Assembly (NCBI RefSeq): GCF_020829495.1
Contig: NZ_JAIVFQ010000060.1
Location: 1 to 41,718, forward strand
Source of the DNA: Nostoc favosum CHAB5714
Lineage (GTDB): Bacteria; Cyanobacteriota; Cyanobacteriia; Cyanobacteriales; Nostocaceae
Direction of reading: 5' to 3'
DNA: 41,718 bases
Shown here one piece after another: positions 8,185 to 16,734 of the stretch. The translations under genes were made by a program, and so were the position numbers. Position 1 is the stretch's first letter. Every line of letters begins with the position of its first letter. The notes below the pieces were generated by a model that worked only from the letters and a program-made list of their open reading frames with translations, had not been told where the DNA came from and did not search any database.

Positions 8185-8262
8185 ACTTCGACCTACTTGA
8201 GACCTTATAGAGACAGTAGAGACATTGCTTCTGGTAAAGACAACCGAATCATTAATATCTAT

Positions 8263-8616
8263 CTAGCAAGGAACTAACTCTTCCTCACCCTTGGGATTGG
8301 TTTCATCCTCATCCATTTCATCTATGGAAAGATGTTGTTGACCAACTACTCCTGGTTGATTGCCTAAAGCAACCAGTTCCCCATCACGTAATATTAGTGA
8401 GCTATCACAAGTTGGGCATGAATAAACTCTATGAGTCCGCCCATAAGAAGAATCTTCTACCTCGTCAACCAATTCTGAATTAGATAAGTAAAAAACGAGG
8501 GCACGTTCCGCAAGTTCTGACATTGGTTCTGAATCGACTGCTGAACGAATCTTCAATTTTTTGTGCAACTCTGGCGATAAATACAAAGTGACCTTTTGCT
8601 TCGTTTGCGTTTGCAT
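8263..8616 (-). CDS. Ribbon-helix-helix-like protein with a CPxC motif
   Basis: A 117-residue protein. Residues about 7-48 (KVTLYLSPELHKKLKIRSAV... ELAERALVFYL) fit a ribbon-helix-helix DNA-binding or antitoxin fold. A segment with one Cys pair, YSCPTCDSSL (about 69-78), resembles half of a zinc ribbon, followed by LRDGELV. The tail (about 95-117) is acidic, Asp/Glu-rich, and ends in Cys. The second Cys pair needed for a classic ribbon is absent, so metal binding, if any, would need dimerisation. It is the first gene of a reverse-strand set with the Ycf46-type ATPase and ycf35, and may regulate this operon or act as a substrate adaptor. The family is not named with certainty. Confidence 0.7.
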   Translation of the reverse strand: MQTQTKQKVTLYLSPELHKKLKIRSAVDSEPMSELAERALVFYLSNSELVDEVEDSSYGRTHRVYSCPTCDSSLILRDGELVALGNQPGVVGQQHLSIDEMDEDETNPKGEEELVPC

Positions 8617-8842
8617 ATAACTCTTTAACGGTCTTACCCGGGTATGTATATCAAGTTATCGGTTCTTCTATTGGTTGTCAAGACAGCAAAACGTTTTGAC
8701 GCCAATATTGTTACATTTGTTTACGTTTGAGGCTGAAATGCTGTTTATTGAGTGATAAATCGCTGACTACAAACTTCTCAGAATTAATCAGGACTTACGC
8801 ATTCAAAATCTGAAACCTCAATGGGAATTAGCGATCGCTAAT
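8617..8842. other. Intergenic region with an IS-end-like repeat and HIP1 site
   Basis: Contains a HIP1 octamer at about 8830 and the motif TCAGGACTTACGCATTC near 8789. From memory that motif recurs in Nostoc genomes as an insertion-sequence end or remnant. No transposase is nearby. The promoter of the RHH gene is expected at the left side. Confidence 0.35.
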
Positions 8843-9652
8843 TTAATGATTGCCTGAGTTGGCTGATTTTTTAACTATTTGAAGCGTAAGCGGATTAAAG
8901 TTGAACACCTTTCCGGTTGTAAACAACTGATATCCACAAGAGATGCCAGCGAATGACACCAGCATAGAAAAAAGGGACACAGAGCCGATTACAACACCAC
9001 TGGCGATGAATAGAGCAATTCCTATCCCAATCAACACCCATCCTAGCTTCCGATTATCGCGCCCACCCCAATTTAGAGCTACTACACCTCCGATACACAG
9101 CAAAATTCCAGGTGTGCTGCGTAAGTAGACGCTCACATAAATACTTGTACTTAAAAATGTAACGCCTGCTAGGATTAGTCCTAAACCAATAAGCTTGCTG
9201 GCAAGGATTACTTGTTCCTCTTCTTTGCCGATGTTAGGCGCTGTAATTTTTGTGGGCGCGGAGTTTGGCGGAGGATTTTTTGTGGCAGATGCAGATTGCT
9301 GCTGCACCCTAAACATGAAAGTTATTTTGTCTCCCTGCCCAAGGGAAATTCTATCTCCTGGATGCAGTGGGAAAAAAATTTGAGGTTGAAGTTTCGCACC
9401 GTTAATGTATGTGCCATTAGAACTGCCCAAATCGGTGATATGGTATTCATCCCCATTTATCCAAATTTGCGCGTGGATGCGAGATGCCACATCCGAATCT
9501 GGTAAGCCAGAAATATCAATATCTGGTGATTTTTGCTCGTTTGGCTTACCGATGCAAATTACAGAAAGATTTGCTGGAAATTGCAAAGATGTGTTGGTTT
9601 GGAAGTGAAAAAGCTCCAAAGTTAGCTCGGCTGTCTGAGATGCACTGTGCAT
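8843..9652 (-). CDS. FHA-domain membrane protein
   Basis: A 269-residue protein with an N-terminal forkhead-associated domain, a phosphothreonine-peptide reader (about residues 25-115). Conserved positions are visible: SRIHAQIW (core S-R-x-H), ITDLGSSNGTYING and HPGDRISLGQGD. A polar linker rich in Pro/Ala/Thr (116-140) leads into a hydrophobic half with about four transmembrane segments (about 150-250; for example LASKLIGLGLILAGVTFLS and VLIGIGIALFIASGVVIGSV). It would display a phosphopeptide-binding domain at the cytoplasmic membrane, presumably under Ser/Thr kinases. No kinase gene is adjacent. It is a single reverse gene divergent from the lipoprotein gene. The target is unknown. Two further FHA genes lie at 36-38.8 kb. 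Confidence 0.85.
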   Translation of the reverse strand: MHSASQTAELTLELFHFQTNTSLQFPANLSVICIGKPNEQKSPDIDISGLPDSDVASRIHAQIWINGDEYHITDLGSSNGTYINGAKLQPQIFFPLHPGDRISLGQGDKITFMFRVQQQSASATKNPPPNSAPTKITAPNIGKEEEQVILASKLIGLGLILAGVTFLSTSIYVSVYLRSTPGILLCIGGVVALNWGGRDNRKLGWVLIGIGIALFIASGVVIGSVSLFSMLVSFAGISCGYQLFTTGKVFNFNPLTLQIVKKSANSGNH

Positions 9653-9872
9653 AAATTGTGTGATAAAGCACTTTTTATAAGTTTCTCTACTGAGAACTCA
9701 AAAGAGAATGGTAAATATCCTGAATATTATTGAATTTTTAATGAGCGCTCTTTTGGTGCAGTTTATTCAGCAGTTTACGGATTCGAGAATAGCTAGTAAA
9801 TTGGCGAAGGTATTGATCTGAGTTTCTGGTACTTCTGTAAAATCAGTGACTTTGGCAAAATGTGTAATGTAA

Positions 9873-10403
9873 ATGGCTACTGCTAATAAAATCTGTAGTT
9901 TGGGGCGAAGAATTTATCGGTTTGCCGCCAGCGTTAGCGGAGTTATTGGCCTGTTAATAATCTTGTGGGGTTGTACTGCAAATGATTTTAACGCCGGAGC
10001 GATCGCATGGAAAACTTATAGCAACTCCCGTTATGGCTTTGAATTTCCATATCCGAGTAACTGGACTGCTTTAGCAGCACCAGCAAATGATGATGGGATT
10101 GCGTTTCTTTCACCACAGGATAACTCAGTGGAAATTCGGGGGTGGGCAAGTCAGCAGTTAGCAAATTCGATTGTTACAAACCAAGAGTCAGTGAAAAAGA
10201 TTAAACCCAACTTTCAAACCGCCCAAGGAGTATCTGGGGTGCTGGTTGTAGAAGTTGATCAACGAGTAGGTTCAATGACACTGACACTAACTCAGAGTCA
10301 AGTGAAATACTATTGGCAGGGACGAAGCAAGAGCCAAGATTTTCAAGATTACTATCGTTTGTTTTATTACATTGCCCAGCAGTATCGCATTCCGAAGCCC
10401 TGA
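9873..10403 (+). CDS. PsbP-like lipoprotein
   Basis: A 176-residue exported protein. The N-terminus has positive charges (GRRIYRFAAS), a hydrophobic stretch (VIGLLIIL) and a lipobox-like LWGC around residues 31-34, so it is probably a lipoprotein anchored at the Cys. The mature part carries YGFEFPYPSNW (about 54-64), the characteristic start of PsbP-like folds, then alternating strands (SVEIRGW, SGVLVVEVD, MTLTLTQ) and a C-terminal helix (YRLFYYIAQQYRI). PsbP-like lipoproteins lie on the lumenal or periplasmic side of photosynthetic membranes. Full CyanoP identity is uncertain because it is rather divergent. It is a single gene divergent from the FHA membrane protein. Confidence 0.65.
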   Translation: MATANKICSLGRRIYRFAASVSGVIGLLIILWGCTANDFNAGAIAWKTYSNSRYGFEFPYPSNWTALAAPANDDGIAFLSPQDNSVEIRGWASQQLANSIVTNQESVKKIKPNFQTAQGVSGVLVVEVDQRVGSMTLTLTQSQVKYYWQGRSKSQDFQDYYRLFYYIAQQYRIPKP

Positions 10404-10699
10404 GTGAGGAGTTATACCAATTCTGTATGAAGATGCGCTAAAGCATATTTAAAGTACAAAAAAGAAAAACGAACCGCAAAGGACGCAAAGGACACAAAGA
10501 AGGAAGGAAGAAGTTAAAAGGGTTTGGCGCAGCGTCACAAAGAAATGGTATTAAGAGTGAAGCGTGAGGAGAACTACCTTTATTTTCCACCATTTCCCCC
10601 TGTTCTCTGCTCCCTAAATCCACATCTCTCCCAGAATGATGATTGAGAGGGTACACAAACCTGATAGATTTAGCTATCAGCGAGTAAAAACTGGTGAAG
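10404..10699. repeat. Intergenic region with short purine-rich repeats
   Basis: Between the lipoprotein gene and sqdB. From about 10468 the sequence contains tandem units close to GCAAAGGAC (AACCGCAAAGGACGCAAAGG...), a dispersed element common in Nostoc intergenic DNA. No gene was found. The sqdB promoter is expected within the last 100 nt. Confidence 0.5.
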
Positions 10700-11854
10700 A
10701 TGAAAGTCCTGGTTATTGGTGGTGATGGATATTGCGGTTGGGCAACTGCTCTTTACCTTTCCAATCGAGGTTATGAAGTTGGAATTTTAGATAGTTTGGT
10801 GCGGCGGCATTGGGATAATGAACTTGGTGTTGAAACTCTCACTCCGATCGCACAAATTCAACAACGTCTCCAGCGCTGGCAAGATTTGACGGGTAAATCT
10901 ATCGATTTGTTCATCGGCGATATTACTAATTACGAATTTCTCCATAAAACATTACAGCAATTTCAGCCAAATGCTCTGGTGCATTTTGGTGAACAGCGTT
11001 CGGCCCCATTTTCCATGATTGACCGAGAACATGCAGTTGTTACCCAGGTCAATAATGTAGTTGGTACGTTGAACTTGCTGTACGCCATGCGGGAAGATTT
11101 CCCCGACTGTCATTTGGTGAAGCTGGGGACGATGGGTGAATACGGTACACCCAACATTGACATCGAAGAAGGGTATATCACCATTGAACACAATGGACGC
11201 AAGGATACCCTACCTTATCCCAAGCAGCCCGGTTCGATGTATCATTTAAGCAAAGTCCATGATAGTCATAACATCCACTTTGCTTGCCGGATTTGGGGAT
11301 TGCGGGCAACTGATTTAAATCAGGGTGTAGTTTATGGTGTCTTAACCGAAGAAACGGGGATGGACGAACTATTGATTAATCGGCTGGATTACGATGGTGT
11401 GTTTGGTACTGCACTAAACCGCTTTTGTATTCAAGCAGCGATTGGACATCCGTTAACTGTCTACGGTAAAGGTGGACAAACTCGCGGATTTTTGGATATT
11501 CGGGATACAGTCCGATGTGTGGAATTAGCGATCGCTAACCCTGCCGAAGCTGGTGAATTCCGCGTATTTAACCAATTTACCGAACAATTCAGCGTCGGCG
11601 ACTTGGCATTGATGGTGAAAAAAGCTGGTAATGCTATGGGATTGAATGTAGAAATCAATCACTTAGATAATCCCAGAGTCGAGAAAGAAGAGCATTACTT
11701 CAACGCTAAAAACACTAAATTGCTCGATTTAGGTTTACAGCCTCACTTGCTTTCTGATTCTTTACTCGATTCTCTGTTAAACTTTGCCATCAAGTATCAA
11801 AAACGAGTTGATCACAAGCAAATCATGCCCAAAGTCTCTTGGCACAGAAATTAG
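10700..11854 (+). CDS. sqdB: UDP-sulfoquinovose synthase (SqdB)
   Basis: SqdB converts UDP-glucose and sulfite into UDP-sulfoquinovose, the head-group donor of the thylakoid lipid SQDG. The protein is about 384 residues, an extended SDR. The N-terminal NAD-binding motif GGDGYCGW lies near residues 7-14. The family fingerprint LVRRHWDNELG follows, with VHFGEQRSAP near 97-106 and the active-site region KLGTMGEYGTPNIDIEEG. The catalytic pair lies in GSMYHLSKVHD (Y and K four residues apart). I prefer the ATG at 10700; a GTG lies two codons upstream. Its partner sqdX is downstream on the same strand but separated by an opposite-strand GNAT gene. Confidence 0.96.
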   Translation: MKVLVIGGDGYCGWATALYLSNRGYEVGILDSLVRRHWDNELGVETLTPIAQIQQRLQRWQDLTGKSIDLFIGDITNYEFLHKTLQQFQPNALVHFGEQRSAPFSMIDREHAVVTQVNNVVGTLNLLYAMREDFPDCHLVKLGTMGEYGTPNIDIEEGYITIEHNGRKDTLPYPKQPGSMYHLSKVHDSHNIHFACRIWGLRATDLNQGVVYGVLTEETGMDELLINRLDYDGVFGTALNRFCIQAAIGHPLTVYGKGGQTRGFLDIRDTVRCVELAIANPAEAGEFRVFNQFTEQFSVGDLALMVKKAGNAMGLNVEINHLDNPRVEKEEHYFNAKNTKLLDLGLQPHLLSDSLLDSLLNFAIKYQKRVDHKQIMPKVSWHRN

Positions 11855-12046
11855 GGCGATGTAGGAGTTTCAGATTCCCTCTTGTTAAAAGGTAGGCAAA
11901 AAATGGTCAGACTTTCTGCCAGTTTATTGCCGTTAGCTAGAGAGAAACTTAAGTTGTGAACCTTACTTGCACAATCCCTTTAACTTCCGGATGAATGATA
12001 CTTTTGACTGATTAATGAGGCGTGACACCCTACAGCCTCACTTTCT

Positions 12047-12077
12047 TCTCATTCCCATGCTCTGTATGGGAATGAGA
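12047..12077. terminator. 12-bp perfect hairpin between sqdB and the GNAT gene
   Basis: TCTCATTCCCAT (12047-12058) pairs perfectly with 12066-12077 across a 7-nt loop. It sits between the convergent ends of sqdB and the reverse-strand GNAT gene and could terminate both. It lacks a long T tract, so this is moderately sure. Confidence 0.55.
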
Positions 12078-12090
12078 GAAAACCGAAACT

Positions 12091-12552
12091 CTAAAGCGCC
12101 ATAACCATAATTAAGCAGGGATTGTCAGACCAGATGCTTGTAAATTCTTCAAGAGGTCGAAATCCTACCTTAAAATAGAATTTCCTAGTGCAATCAAAGA
12201 AAGAATCAGGGCACGATAGTCCAAGAGTTTTTACTTGAAGGAATTCTAACCCTCTATTCCGGCAGTGCTCAAGTGAGTATTCAAGGAGAGCCTTTCCAAT
12301 GCCGTGACGGTGATATTCGGGCGCAACAGCCATAACGTAAATCTCTCCACTAAACTCATTGTGTTCCTTAAGTGAAAGGAATCCAACAACGGCATCTGTT
12401 TGAGTCACAGCAGCGAATAGGGGGAGTTCATTGACCTCACGGCAATACTCTATAATCCCTGACTCAAGACCAAACCAATCAGGCAGTAAGCGCAAAATGC
12501 CCTCAGCGATTTCACCTTTACGATCAGTGATTTCTTCAATGGAGAATTTCAC
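12091..12552 (-). CDS. GNAT family N-acetyltransferase
   Basis: A 153-residue acetyl-CoA-dependent N-acyltransferase of the GNAT superfamily. The acetyl-CoA pyrophosphate-binding motif A is clear as HRHGIGKALLEYSLEHC (about residues 87-103), preceded by strand IYVMAVAPEY and followed by FLQVKTLG. Late segments TRKFYFKVGFRPLEE (about 123-137) and a final hydrophobic strand complete the fold. The substrate is unknown. It is a single gene on the reverse strand, lying between sqdB and sqdX, which are usually adjacent; this suggests an insertion. The flanking base composition looks unremarkable. Confidence 0.88.
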   Translation of the reverse strand: MKFSIEEITDRKGEIAEGILRLLPDWFGLESGIIEYCREVNELPLFAAVTQTDAVVGFLSLKEHNEFSGEIYVMAVAPEYHRHGIGKALLEYSLEHCRNRGLEFLQVKTLGLSCPDSFFDCTRKFYFKVGFRPLEEFTSIWSDNPCLIMVMAL

Positions 12553-12648
12553 AACAGAATTGATTAGACCACGGGAGATAGTTTACTCTGAGTTTGATAC
12601 CGAAACGCAAGAAAAGCTGGGATTATTTGCCTGGACTGAATAGTTTTT

Positions 12649-13794
12649 ATGAGAATTGCCCTATTCACCGAAACCTTTTTACCCAAGGTTGACGGCATTG
12701 TAACGCGTCTGCGCCATACTGTTGACCATTTACAGCGCAGTGGTAATCAAGTGCTGGTGATTGCCCCTGATGGAGGCATCACAGAACACAAAGGCGCTAA
12801 AGTTTACGGCGTTACTGGCTTTCCTCTGCCATTGTATCCAGAATTGAAAATGGCACTTCCCCGCCCAGCCATTGGGTACGCCTTAGAAGAGTTCAAGCCA
12901 GATGTTATCCATGTTGTGAATCCAGCAGTTTTAGGTTTGTCTGGCATCTTTTATAGCAAAATCCTCAAAATACCCTTAGTAGCGTCTTATCACACGCATT
13001 TACCCCAATATCTCCAACATTACGGCTTGGGGATGCTGGAAGGTTTTCTTTGGGAACTGCTCAAAGGCGCTCATAATCAAGCAGCTTTAAATCTGTGTAC
13101 CTCAACAGCAATGGTGGAGGAACTGACAGCACATGGTATTGAACGTGTAGATTTATGGCAGCGCGGGGTAGATACGGAATTATTTCACCCGGATTTGGCT
13201 AGTGTAGAGATGCGATCGCGCCTATCAAAAAATCATCCAGAAAGTCCATTGCTACTTTACGTGGGGCGGCTTTCTGCTGAAAAAGAAATTGAGCGCATCA
13301 AACCAATTTTAGAAGCAATTCCCGAAGCGCGGTTAGCATTGGTTGGGGATGGTCCCCATCGTGAAGCATTGCAAAAACACTTTGCTGGCACAAACACTTA
13401 TTTTGTTGGGTATCTCATGGGGCAAGAATTAGGTTCTGCCTTTGCGAGTGCTGATGCCTTTATCTTTCCTTCCCGTACAGAAACACTAGGCTTAGTACTA
13501 CTAGAAGCAATGGCAGCTGGCTGTCCAGTAGTAGCAGCCCGTTCCGGGGGAATTCCCGATATTGTCACAGATGAGGTAAATGGATATCTTTTTGAGCCAA
13601 CAGCAGATGTTCAAGGAGCGATCGCTGCTACTGTTCGCCTCTTAGAACAAAAACAACAACGAGATATCATCCGTAAAAATGCCCGCCAGGAAGCAGAAAG
13701 TTGGGGTTGGGCCGCTGCTACTAGGCAGCTACAAGATTACTATCAAAAGGTGATATTTTCTGAAGAGTTGGCAAAATCGGGGAATGGGGAGTAG
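12649..13794 (+). CDS. sqdX: SQDG synthase glycosyltransferase (SqdX)
   Basis: SqdX transfers sulfoquinovose from UDP-sulfoquinovose to diacylglycerol, the last step of SQDG synthesis. It is a 381-residue GT4 (GT-B fold) enzyme. The N-terminal domain begins with ALFTETFLPKVDGIVTRL and carries SYHTHLPQYL (about 117-126). The donor-binding domain shows YVGRLSAEKEIERI (about 204-217), VGDGPHRE, and the E-x7-E motif in SRTETLGLVLLEAMAAGCPV (about 280-299). A membrane-surface acceptor site is inferred from the family. The last codons (SGNGE, stop 13792-13794) lie inside an inverted repeat that encloses the 21-bp array downstream. Confidence 0.95.
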   Translation: MRIALFTETFLPKVDGIVTRLRHTVDHLQRSGNQVLVIAPDGGITEHKGAKVYGVTGFPLPLYPELKMALPRPAIGYALEEFKPDVIHVVNPAVLGLSGIFYSKILKIPLVASYHTHLPQYLQHYGLGMLEGFLWELLKGAHNQAALNLCTSTAMVEELTAHGIERVDLWQRGVDTELFHPDLASVEMRSRLSKNHPESPLLLYVGRLSAEKEIERIKPILEAIPEARLALVGDGPHREALQKHFAGTNTYFVGYLMGQELGSAFASADAFIFPSRTETLGLVLLEAMAAGCPVVAARSGGIPDIVTDEVNGYLFEPTADVQGAIAATVRLLEQKQQRDIIRKNARQEAESWGWAAATRQLQDYYQKVIFSEELAKSGNGE

Positions 13795-14046
13795 GGAGTG
13801 AAAGAGAAGGGAAATTAGAGACTCATTAATGGAGTTCAAAGGCTCATTAATGGAGTTCAAAGGCTCATTAATGGAGTTCAAAGACTCATTAATGGAGTTC
13901 AAAGACTCATTAATGGAGTTCAAAGACTCATTAATGGAGTTCAAAGACTCATTAATGGAGTTCAAAGACTCATTAATGGAGTTCAAAGACTCATTAATGG
14001 AGTTCAGAACCTCAAATTTCTCAATCCGCACTCCCTACTCCCCATT
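13783..14046. repeat. 18-bp inverted repeat enclosing the first 21-bp array
   Basis: AATGGGGAGTAGGGAGTG (13783-13800) is exactly complementary to 14029-14046. The left arm overlaps the final codons and stop of sqdX. The right arm ends 28 nt before the cyclase ATG. The arms bracket the tandem array at 13821-14009, so the whole block resembles one inserted unit. Confidence 0.7.
13821..14009. repeat. Tandem array of nine 21-bp repeats (array 1)
   Basis: Nine head-to-tail 21-bp units, nearly identical, each with CTCATTAATGG and GTTCAAAG. The first two junctions carry G where the rest carry A, and the last unit ends GTTCAGAA. Because 21 is divisible by three, both strands stay open (heptad products such as MEFKDSL), but nothing shows that it is translated. 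It shares its flanking bases, not its core, with array 2 at 38892-39248. Confidence 0.9.
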
Positions 14047-14073
14047 CTCCATTCCCTCAAATCTAAAATTCTC

Positions 14074-16668
14074 ATGACACTCCCCAACCCTGGTAGCGTC
14101 TTGGCTACATTAACTGAACTGACTCAAGTTAATCGTACTCACGCCCTACTGCGTCGTGTTAAAGACTTATCTGTTAATGAATTTGTTTGCTTACTCGACT
14201 TCATAACTGCTGAATTTCAGCAATTTCTTAGAGCTATTGAACTGATCAATAATGAAGCTCTAGAAACTATGTTGGAGAAGGTGCTAGAAGCTATCACACT
14301 CAAAATTGGTCAAATCCTGCAAGCAGAACACACAGCTATTTTTTTAGTTGACTATGACAAAGGTCAACTGTGGTCAAAAGTTCCTCAAGATAATACCCAA
14401 AAATTCTTAGAAATTCGGACTCCCATCACAGTGGGTATCCCCGGTCATGTTGCCAGTACAGGTGAATATCTAAATATATCTGAAACTTATACTCATCCCT
14501 TATTTAGCCCAGAACTTGAAAAACAAATGGGCTACAAAATCCATAATATTTTATGTATGCCTGTTATCAGTAGCAAAAACCAGACTGTAGCGGTAGTGCA
14601 ACTGGCTAATAAAACCGGGAATGTTCCCTTTAATTCTGATGATGAAGAACGTTTTCGAGACTTCGCCGCTTCTATTGGTATTATTCTAGAAAGCTGCCAA
14701 TCTTTTTATGTAGCCGCTCGTAATCAAAGAGGCGCAACGGCTTTGTTGCGGGCAACTCAGACACTGGGGCAAAGTTTGGATTTAGAAGCAACTTTGCAGA
14801 TAGTCATGGAGCAAGCTCGAATTTTAATGCAAGCAGACCGCAGCACACTGTTTTTATATCGTAAAGAGATGAACGAACTCTGGACGAAAGTTGCAGCAGC
14901 AGATGGCACAAACTTGATAGAAATCCGCATTCCCGCTAACCGTGGCATTGCTGGCTATGTGGCTTCCACTGGTGAAGCCTTAAATATTTCCGATGCCTAT
15001 AAAGATCCCCGGTTTGACCCGACTATAGATAGAAAAACTGGGTATGTAACTCGTAATATTCTGTGTTTGCCAGTATTTAATTCGGCAAATGAATTAATTG
15101 GCGTTACACAATTAATTAATAAGCAACAAAGCAGTTTTACCGCTTCTGATGAAGAGTTTATGCAGGCTTTTAATATTCAGGCAGGAATTGCCTTAGAAAA
15201 TGCTCGTCTGTTTGAAAATGTGCTGTTAGAAAAACAGTATCAAAAAGATATTTTACAAAGTCTATCAGATGCGGTGATTTCTACAGATATGGCAGGGCGA
15301 ATTGTCACGATTAATGATGCAGCGCTAGAGTTGCTGGGATGTCCTATAAAAGATGCTAATAGTAAGAACAACAAGCTTTCGTGGGAACAAAATTTGATTG
15401 GGCGCCTAGTTTGGGAAGTTGTGCCAATTGAAAATCTTCAAATGCGGCTAGAAGATAGTTTAAAAACTGGAGCTAAACATTATGTGCCAGAGCAAAGTTT
15501 GATAGTGGGAATTTTTCAAGTTAAGAGTGAGGAGTTAGAAGTTAAAAGTGAGACTCAAGAATCAAAATTCTGGATTCAGGACTCAATTTTAGCAGTCCGC
15601 GATCGCACTAACCCCGATGTGTTCATTCCCTGGAATCTACCTCTGACTTCACAATCTGAGTTTCTTACTGCTGATGAGGTGCAAAAATTAGAACGCAGCA
15701 CAAATCTAACTGTTAATCCTCTAACTAACCCCGAAGGCGGCGTCCGGGGTGGTTTGGTCGTGTTGGAAGACATCAGTCAGGAAAAACGGATGAAAACTAC
15801 CATGTCCCGCTACCTAACGCCCCATGTAACCGAGCAAGTTATGGCTTTGGGGGAAGATGCTTTAATGGTGGGTGAGCGCAAGGAAGTAACCATCTTGTTT
15901 TCTGATATCCGAGGCTACACCACACTTACAGAAAATCTCGGTGCAGCTGAAGTGGTATTGCTGCTCAATCAGTATTTTGAAACGATGGTAGAGGCGGTTT
16001 TTAACTACGAAGGCACTCTTGATAAATTTATTGGTGATGCCTTAATGGCGGTATTTGGTGCGCCGCTACCACTTACAGAAAATCATGCTTGGAGGGCTGT
16101 ACAGTCAGCATTAGATATGCGACAACGGTTAGAGGAATTTAATCGGCGGCGAATTATCCAGGCGCAGCCACAAATCCATGTTGGCATTGGGATTAGTTCT
16201 GGAGAAGTGGTTTCGGGTAATATTGGTTCCCGCAAACGGATGGATTACACCGTAATTGGAGATGGCGTAAATTTAAGTTCGCGTTTAGAAGCGGTAACTA
16301 AAGATTATGGTTGTGATATACTTTTAAGCGAATTTACTTATCAGCTTTGCAGCGATCGCATTTGGGTGCGCCAGTTAGATAAAATTCGAGTCAAAGGGAA
16401 ACACCAGGCAGTTAATATCTACGAGTTAATTGGCGATCGCAGCACCCCTCTAAATGCCAACACTCAAGAGTTTTTGTTTCACTATCATACTGGACGCTCG
16501 GCTTATTTATCGCGCAACTTTTCACAAGCGATCGCCTGTTTTGAAGCCGCCAAATGTATCCAACCCCAAGACCAAGCTGTTGATATCCACCTAGAACGTG
16601 CGCGTAATTACCAACAAGCGCCGCCCCCAGAATCCTGGGATGGTGTTTGGACAATGCTTACCAAGTAG
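14074..16668 (+). CDS. cyaB1: Adenylate cyclase with tandem GAF domains (CyaB1-type)
   Basis: An 864-residue class III adenylate cyclase with the architecture GAF-GAF-PAS-cyclase plus a C-terminal TPR-like tail. GAF-A spans about 60-205 and GAF-B about 225-380; both keep the cyclic-nucleotide NKxnFx3DE motif (NKTGNVPFNSDDE and NKQQSSFTASDEE). PAS-like sequence (LQSLSDAVISTDMAG) starts near 392. In the catalytic domain the metal Asp is in ILFSDIRGY (about 610), DKFIGDALMAVFG follows, and DYTVIGDGVN (about 723-732) places Thr at the base-specifying position, as in class IIIb cyclases. Cyanobacterial CyaB1/CyaB2 make cAMP with cAMP feedback through GAF domains. CyaB1 is chosen over CyaB2 from the purC-omp85 neighbourhood. 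The stop codon lies in a heptamer repeat. Confidence 0.92.
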   Translation: MTLPNPGSVLATLTELTQVNRTHALLRRVKDLSVNEFVCLLDFITAEFQQFLRAIELINNEALETMLEKVLEAITLKIGQILQAEHTAIFLVDYDKGQLWSKVPQDNTQKFLEIRTPITVGIPGHVASTGEYLNISETYTHPLFSPELEKQMGYKIHNILCMPVISSKNQTVAVVQLANKTGNVPFNSDDEERFRDFAASIGIILESCQSFYVAARNQRGATALLRATQTLGQSLDLEATLQIVMEQARILMQADRSTLFLYRKEMNELWTKVAAADGTNLIEIRIPANRGIAGYVASTGEALNISDAYKDPRFDPTIDRKTGYVTRNILCLPVFNSANELIGVTQLINKQQSSFTASDEEFMQAFNIQAGIALENARLFENVLLEKQYQKDILQSLSDAVISTDMAGRIVTINDAALELLGCPIKDANSKNNKLSWEQNLIGRLVWEVVPIENLQMRLEDSLKTGAKHYVPEQSLIVGIFQVKSEELEVKSETQESKFWIQDSILAVRDRTNPDVFIPWNLPLTSQSEFLTADEVQKLERSTNLTVNPLTNPEGGVRGGLVVLEDISQEKRMKTTMSRYLTPHVTEQVMALGEDALMVGERKEVTILFSDIRGYTTLTENLGAAEVVLLLNQYFETMVEAVFNYEGTLDKFIGDALMAVFGAPLPLTENHAWRAVQSALDMRQRLEEFNRRRIIQAQPQIHVGIGISSGEVVSGNIGSRKRMDYTVIGDGVNLSSRLEAVTKDYGCDILLSEFTYQLCSDRIWVRQLDKIRVKGKHQAVNIYELIGDRSTPLNANTQEFLFHYHTGRSAYLSRNFSQAIACFEAAKCIQPQDQAVDIHLERARNYQQAPPPESWDGVWTMLTK

Positions 16669-16701
16669 TCATTAGTCATTAGTCATTAGTCATTAGTTAT
16701 T
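16667..16701. repeat. Heptamer repeats (AGTCATT)x4 plus a variant
   Basis: Four perfect AGTCATT units (16667-16694) and one AGTTATT unit (16695-16701). These are short tandemly repeated repetitive (STRR) sequences typical of heterocystous cyanobacteria. The array begins within the stop codon of the cyclase gene. Confidence 0.9.
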
Positions 16702-16734
16702 CTTTCCCTGCCTCCCCTGCCTCCCCTGCTCCCT

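Noticed and set aside
12431..12643. Forward 70-codon frame opposite the GNAT start
   Set aside because: Mostly antisense to the GNAT gene; only the final EFDTETQEKLGLFAWTE looks protein-like, too short to call a gene.
13821..14009. CRISPR array
   Set aside because: Units are contiguous 21-mers without unique spacers, and no cas gene is present.
13729..14031. Reverse frame of LNSINES heptads and forward frame of MEFKDSL heptads
   Set aside because: Both arise from 21-bp repeats, which keep all frames periodic. No flanking coding sequence supports either.
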